NCBI RefSeq assembly: GCF_036697405.1
Contig: NZ_JBAHWA010000008.1
Location: forward strand, 1 to 64,000
Reading direction: 5' to 3'
Length of the DNA stretch: 64,000 nucleotides
Source: Lysobacter sp036697405
GTDB taxonomy: Bacteria; Pseudomonadota; Gammaproteobacteria; Xanthomonadales; Xanthomonadaceae
Part shown: positions 62,901 through 64,000 of the stretch, piece by piece
How the letters are laid out: each line of letters begins with the position of its first letter
Numbering within the stretch: position 1 is the stretch's first letter
Made by a program: the position numbers and the translations under genes
Notes under the pieces: model-generated
Seen by the model: the letters and a program-made list of their open reading frames with translations, nothing else
Database searches by the model: none
Told to the model about the DNA's origin: nothing

Positions 62901-64000
62901 GGTGCGCGCCTGTGCGGCCCCCTGCGCTTCGATCACGGTATGCGCGCTGACGGTCAAGCCGCTGGGCGTGTCGGTGAGTTCGGCGTACTGATGCTTGGTC
63001 ACCGTGCCGTTGCGGTCGGTAACGGTGTCGACACGGCGGCGGAAGTCGACGGTTTCCGGGTAGTAGGTGTAGCTGAGCGTGCCGGCGCTGTTGGCGATCG
63101 AAGCGATCTTGCGCGGCGCGCCGCTGGGCGGTGTCGCGGTGAGCGTGTAAACGTTCTGACGGCCCAAGGCATTAGTAGCGATGGCGGTACCGGCCGCCGA
63201 GTAGGTCATCGACAATCCGCCCGAGATATCTCCCAGGGTGCGCGATTGCACACGCGCCTTTTCGTCGTAACCATTGGTGCTCAAGCGCCGGTTGTCTTCG
63301 GCGGTCACACCGGTCAGCAGCATCGGAATACCGGAGACGCCGTAGTGGTAGCGGCGCTGCCCGCCGCCTGCGTAGGTCGCGGTTTCGACCTGCCCCAGCG
63401 ACGTGTAGGTGTAGCTTACCAACACCGTGCCGGCGGAACTGATCGACGCGACCGGCGCACCGCCCTTGCCGCTGGCATAGGCGAACTCCAGCACACGCCC
63501 GCCGCTGTGGGTGATTGTGCTCAGCCGATGCAAGCTGTCGTAGCCGTAGTTCAAGGCCGTGCCGTCTTCATACGACTGCTGCAGCAAACGCCCTTCGGCA
63601 TCGAAGCTCAGGCTACGATCACCGCGGTACACGACCCAGTTCGCGCCGGAGGCGACCAGCCGGTCGCCGCTGCCGTCGCTGGCCTCGTAGGCTGCGCCCA
63701 CGGACTTGAAGGCCGTGTGCCGGCCGTCCGCGTCCACCAAGCCGTAGTGCAAGGTCGAATTGCCGCTGGCCGGATCGGTGCCGATGGCCAGGCGGATATT
63801 GTGCGAGTTGGTCCAACCCCCGCCGAAGCCGCCACCCGCGGCGGAACCGCCCGATTGATAGCTGCGCTGGAACGACACCCAGCCCAGGTCGAAATCGTGA
63901 GTGGTCTCGGCCAGGGTGCCGCTGCTGGTCTCGCAGTTTTCTTCCGTCGGGCAGGTCCGCACCGGCACACTGACGTAGGTCATCTCGGACCCGGGCACAC
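59913..64000 (-). CDS. RHS/YD-repeat polymorphic toxin, partial (5' end outside window)
   Basis: At least 1361 residues; the N-terminus lies beyond 64000. Many YD repeats (e.g. YDAAQRLTDVADNAGNTIHY, YDALNRLTWLSDSATG) form the shell, followed by the RHS core YFRDYDAGSGRYVQSDPIGL and DPFGL hinge. About 140 variable residues follow. The tip (VWKYGQSIHGSERYSAAELA ... REALLQEKYKLIGYYATHG ... PPGN) resembles the GIY-YIG/URI nuclease fold, with candidate Tyr, Arg, Glu and Asn in the usual order. The YD shell encapsulates the tip, which is released to kill competitors. Delivery route is not visible here. Confidence 0.88.
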   Translation of the reverse strand, partial: VPGSEMTYVSVPVRTCPTEENCETSSGTLAETTHDFDLGWVSFQRSYQSGGSAAGGGFGGGWTNSHNIRLAIGTDPASGNSTLHYGLVDADGRHTAFKSVGAAYEASDGSGDRLVASGANWVVYRGDRSLSFDAEGRLLQQSYEDGTALNYGYDSLHRLSTITHSGGRVLEFAYASGKGGAPVASISSAGTVLVSYTYTSLGQVETATYAGGGQRRYHYGVSGIPMLLTGVTAEDNRRLSTNGYDEKARVQSRTLGDISGGLSMTYSAAGTAIATNALGRQNVYTLTATPPSGAPRKIASIANSAGTLSYTYYPETVDFRRRVDTVTDRNGTVTKHQYAELTDTPSGLTVSAHTVIEAQGAAQARTVEQRDEVATNRVLMTLAGNRETRIVRNARLQPVTAIMRDTVTNATRATAYAYCEAADVAASNSTCPLLGLLKSVDGPRTDLNDVTTYAYYPSDDVSCASASAACPHRKGDLWKTTNALGQVTEVLQYDAQGRVLSVKDIAGVVTDYEYHPRGWLTATKVRGPNNASEADDRTTTAIYEPTGLVQRLTQPDGSYMTFTYDAAQRLTDVADNAGNTIHYTLDATGNRTKEETKDNGAVLRRQLARTFNTLGEQTQHKDASNHITGSTYDADGNPNVVTDPLSRVVDHDYDPLNRISRTLQDPGGVAAETLYQYDALDQITQVTDPKGLNTTYAYNGFGDVTQLTSPDTGVTQYGFDSAGNLSTRLDGNDTQPRTYLYDALNRLTWLSDSATGPGNSYAYDTVHSFCASGETFAQGRLTSVTGRNGRPTLYCYDRFGQVVRKRQMLTSSTSLNLRYAYTPAGQLQAITYPDGSLVDYVRDAQGRVSEVAVTAGGEEGQNPLAGVRTVVLTQAAYMPFGPARGWNYGNGRSLLRDHDLDYRPKTILDGASGGLSLHYGYDAAGQLTELKDGLQSAFLARYDYDNLGRLTILRDGPSSTPIETYAYDATGNRTSLVHGVTTTSFTYPGNSHRLASVGGQARTYDGAGNTVSIDGGAKEYDYTDLDRLTQVRQGSTVLRSYQYNALGERVQSTHPATGASTHAVYDESGQWLGDYNDNGQPLQQVIWMDNLPVGLLAGADATLKLHYIEPDHLGTPRAVIDRTRNLAIWTWALQGEAFGNSPPNQDPDLDSTNFVFDMRFPGQRYDAATGLNYNYFRDYDAGSGRYVQSDPIGLDGGISTYGYAVGAPTFALDPFGLATLCAIPIRVPGLGGLAPPPSQVGETLGQAGGALEKRLAEQIEAIKQRWDGPQAEQYALVAMWDRYYPDVRGGKVMLAPGDVWKYGQSIHGSERYSAAELARIGLKYETQFKGTQREALLQEKYKLIGYYATHGSLPPGNRIFK

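Overview
The window looks like chromosome of a high-GC gammaproteobacterium of the Xanthomonadaceae, most likely Lysobacter or a close relative. The grounds are very GC-rich third codon positions, a rsmB-fmt / def / LysM-dprA-smg-topA block, a secreted chitin-active lytic polysaccharide monooxygenase, DUF4124, DUF3667 and DUF3106 proteins, and clusters of short inverted repeats around a GTAGGAGCGGCGTAAGCCGCGA-type unit. No rRNA, tRNA or CRISPR array was recognised. The species call is inference; no database was searched.

Region 1 (about 1-26.1 kb) is mostly core genome. It holds translation initiation and rRNA modification (fmt, rsmB, def), a LysM protein, dprA and smg, two adjacent GYF-domain membrane proteins (one fused to a pilin-like domain), topA, an AA10 LPMO, tsaC, a tandem pair of DUF4124 proteins, an SDR dehydrogenase, sppA, a MATE exporter, DUF3667 and DUF4286 proteins, a DUF3106 protein with a sigma-factor-like partner, and priA. 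Two facing perfect DnaA boxes lie upstream of priA.

Region 2 (about 26.1-41.5 kb) is accessory in character. A decayed tyrosine recombinase lies directly after priA. It is followed by a propeller-type sensor kinase, a small DoxX-like membrane protein and a LuxR-type regulator. Next comes a long, tightly packed + strand gene set: isochorismatase-like hydrolase, Tat-type alpha/beta hydrolase, XapX protein, amidohydrolase, DoxX protein, MFS exporter fused to a small C-terminal domain, outer-membrane porin, and Dps. The last part is a pirin-doxX operon divergent from a LysR regulator. Together these read as an uptake, hydrolysis, export and stress module for an unknown small molecule.

Region 3 (about 41.6-51.8 kb) returns to host-like composition: a response regulator and 7TM histidine kinase pair (kinase probably starting at CTG), a VanW-glycosyltransferase-like fusion, an NYN-LOTUS protein, transaldolase, a type II NADH dehydrogenase, a lipoprotein, and rpoH. 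The rpoH leader carries a nearly perfect CIRCE (HrcA) operator interleaved with a second inverted repeat.

Region 4 (about 51.9-64 kb) is the strongest candidate for a poorly described system. An AT-rich array of TGTCAG repeats and a longer direct repeat precede a two-gene cassette. The first gene encodes a 1754-residue protein with a PD-(D/E)XK-like N-terminus, a P-loop NTPase and a very long C-terminal region. The second encodes a 465-residue AlbA_2 (Schlafen-like) protein. The layout resembles anti-phage STAND (Avs-type) defence. Beyond it is the C-terminal part of an RHS polymorphic toxin with a GIY-YIG/URI-like tip, followed by an AT-rich candidate immunity gene. The RHS gene runs off the window.
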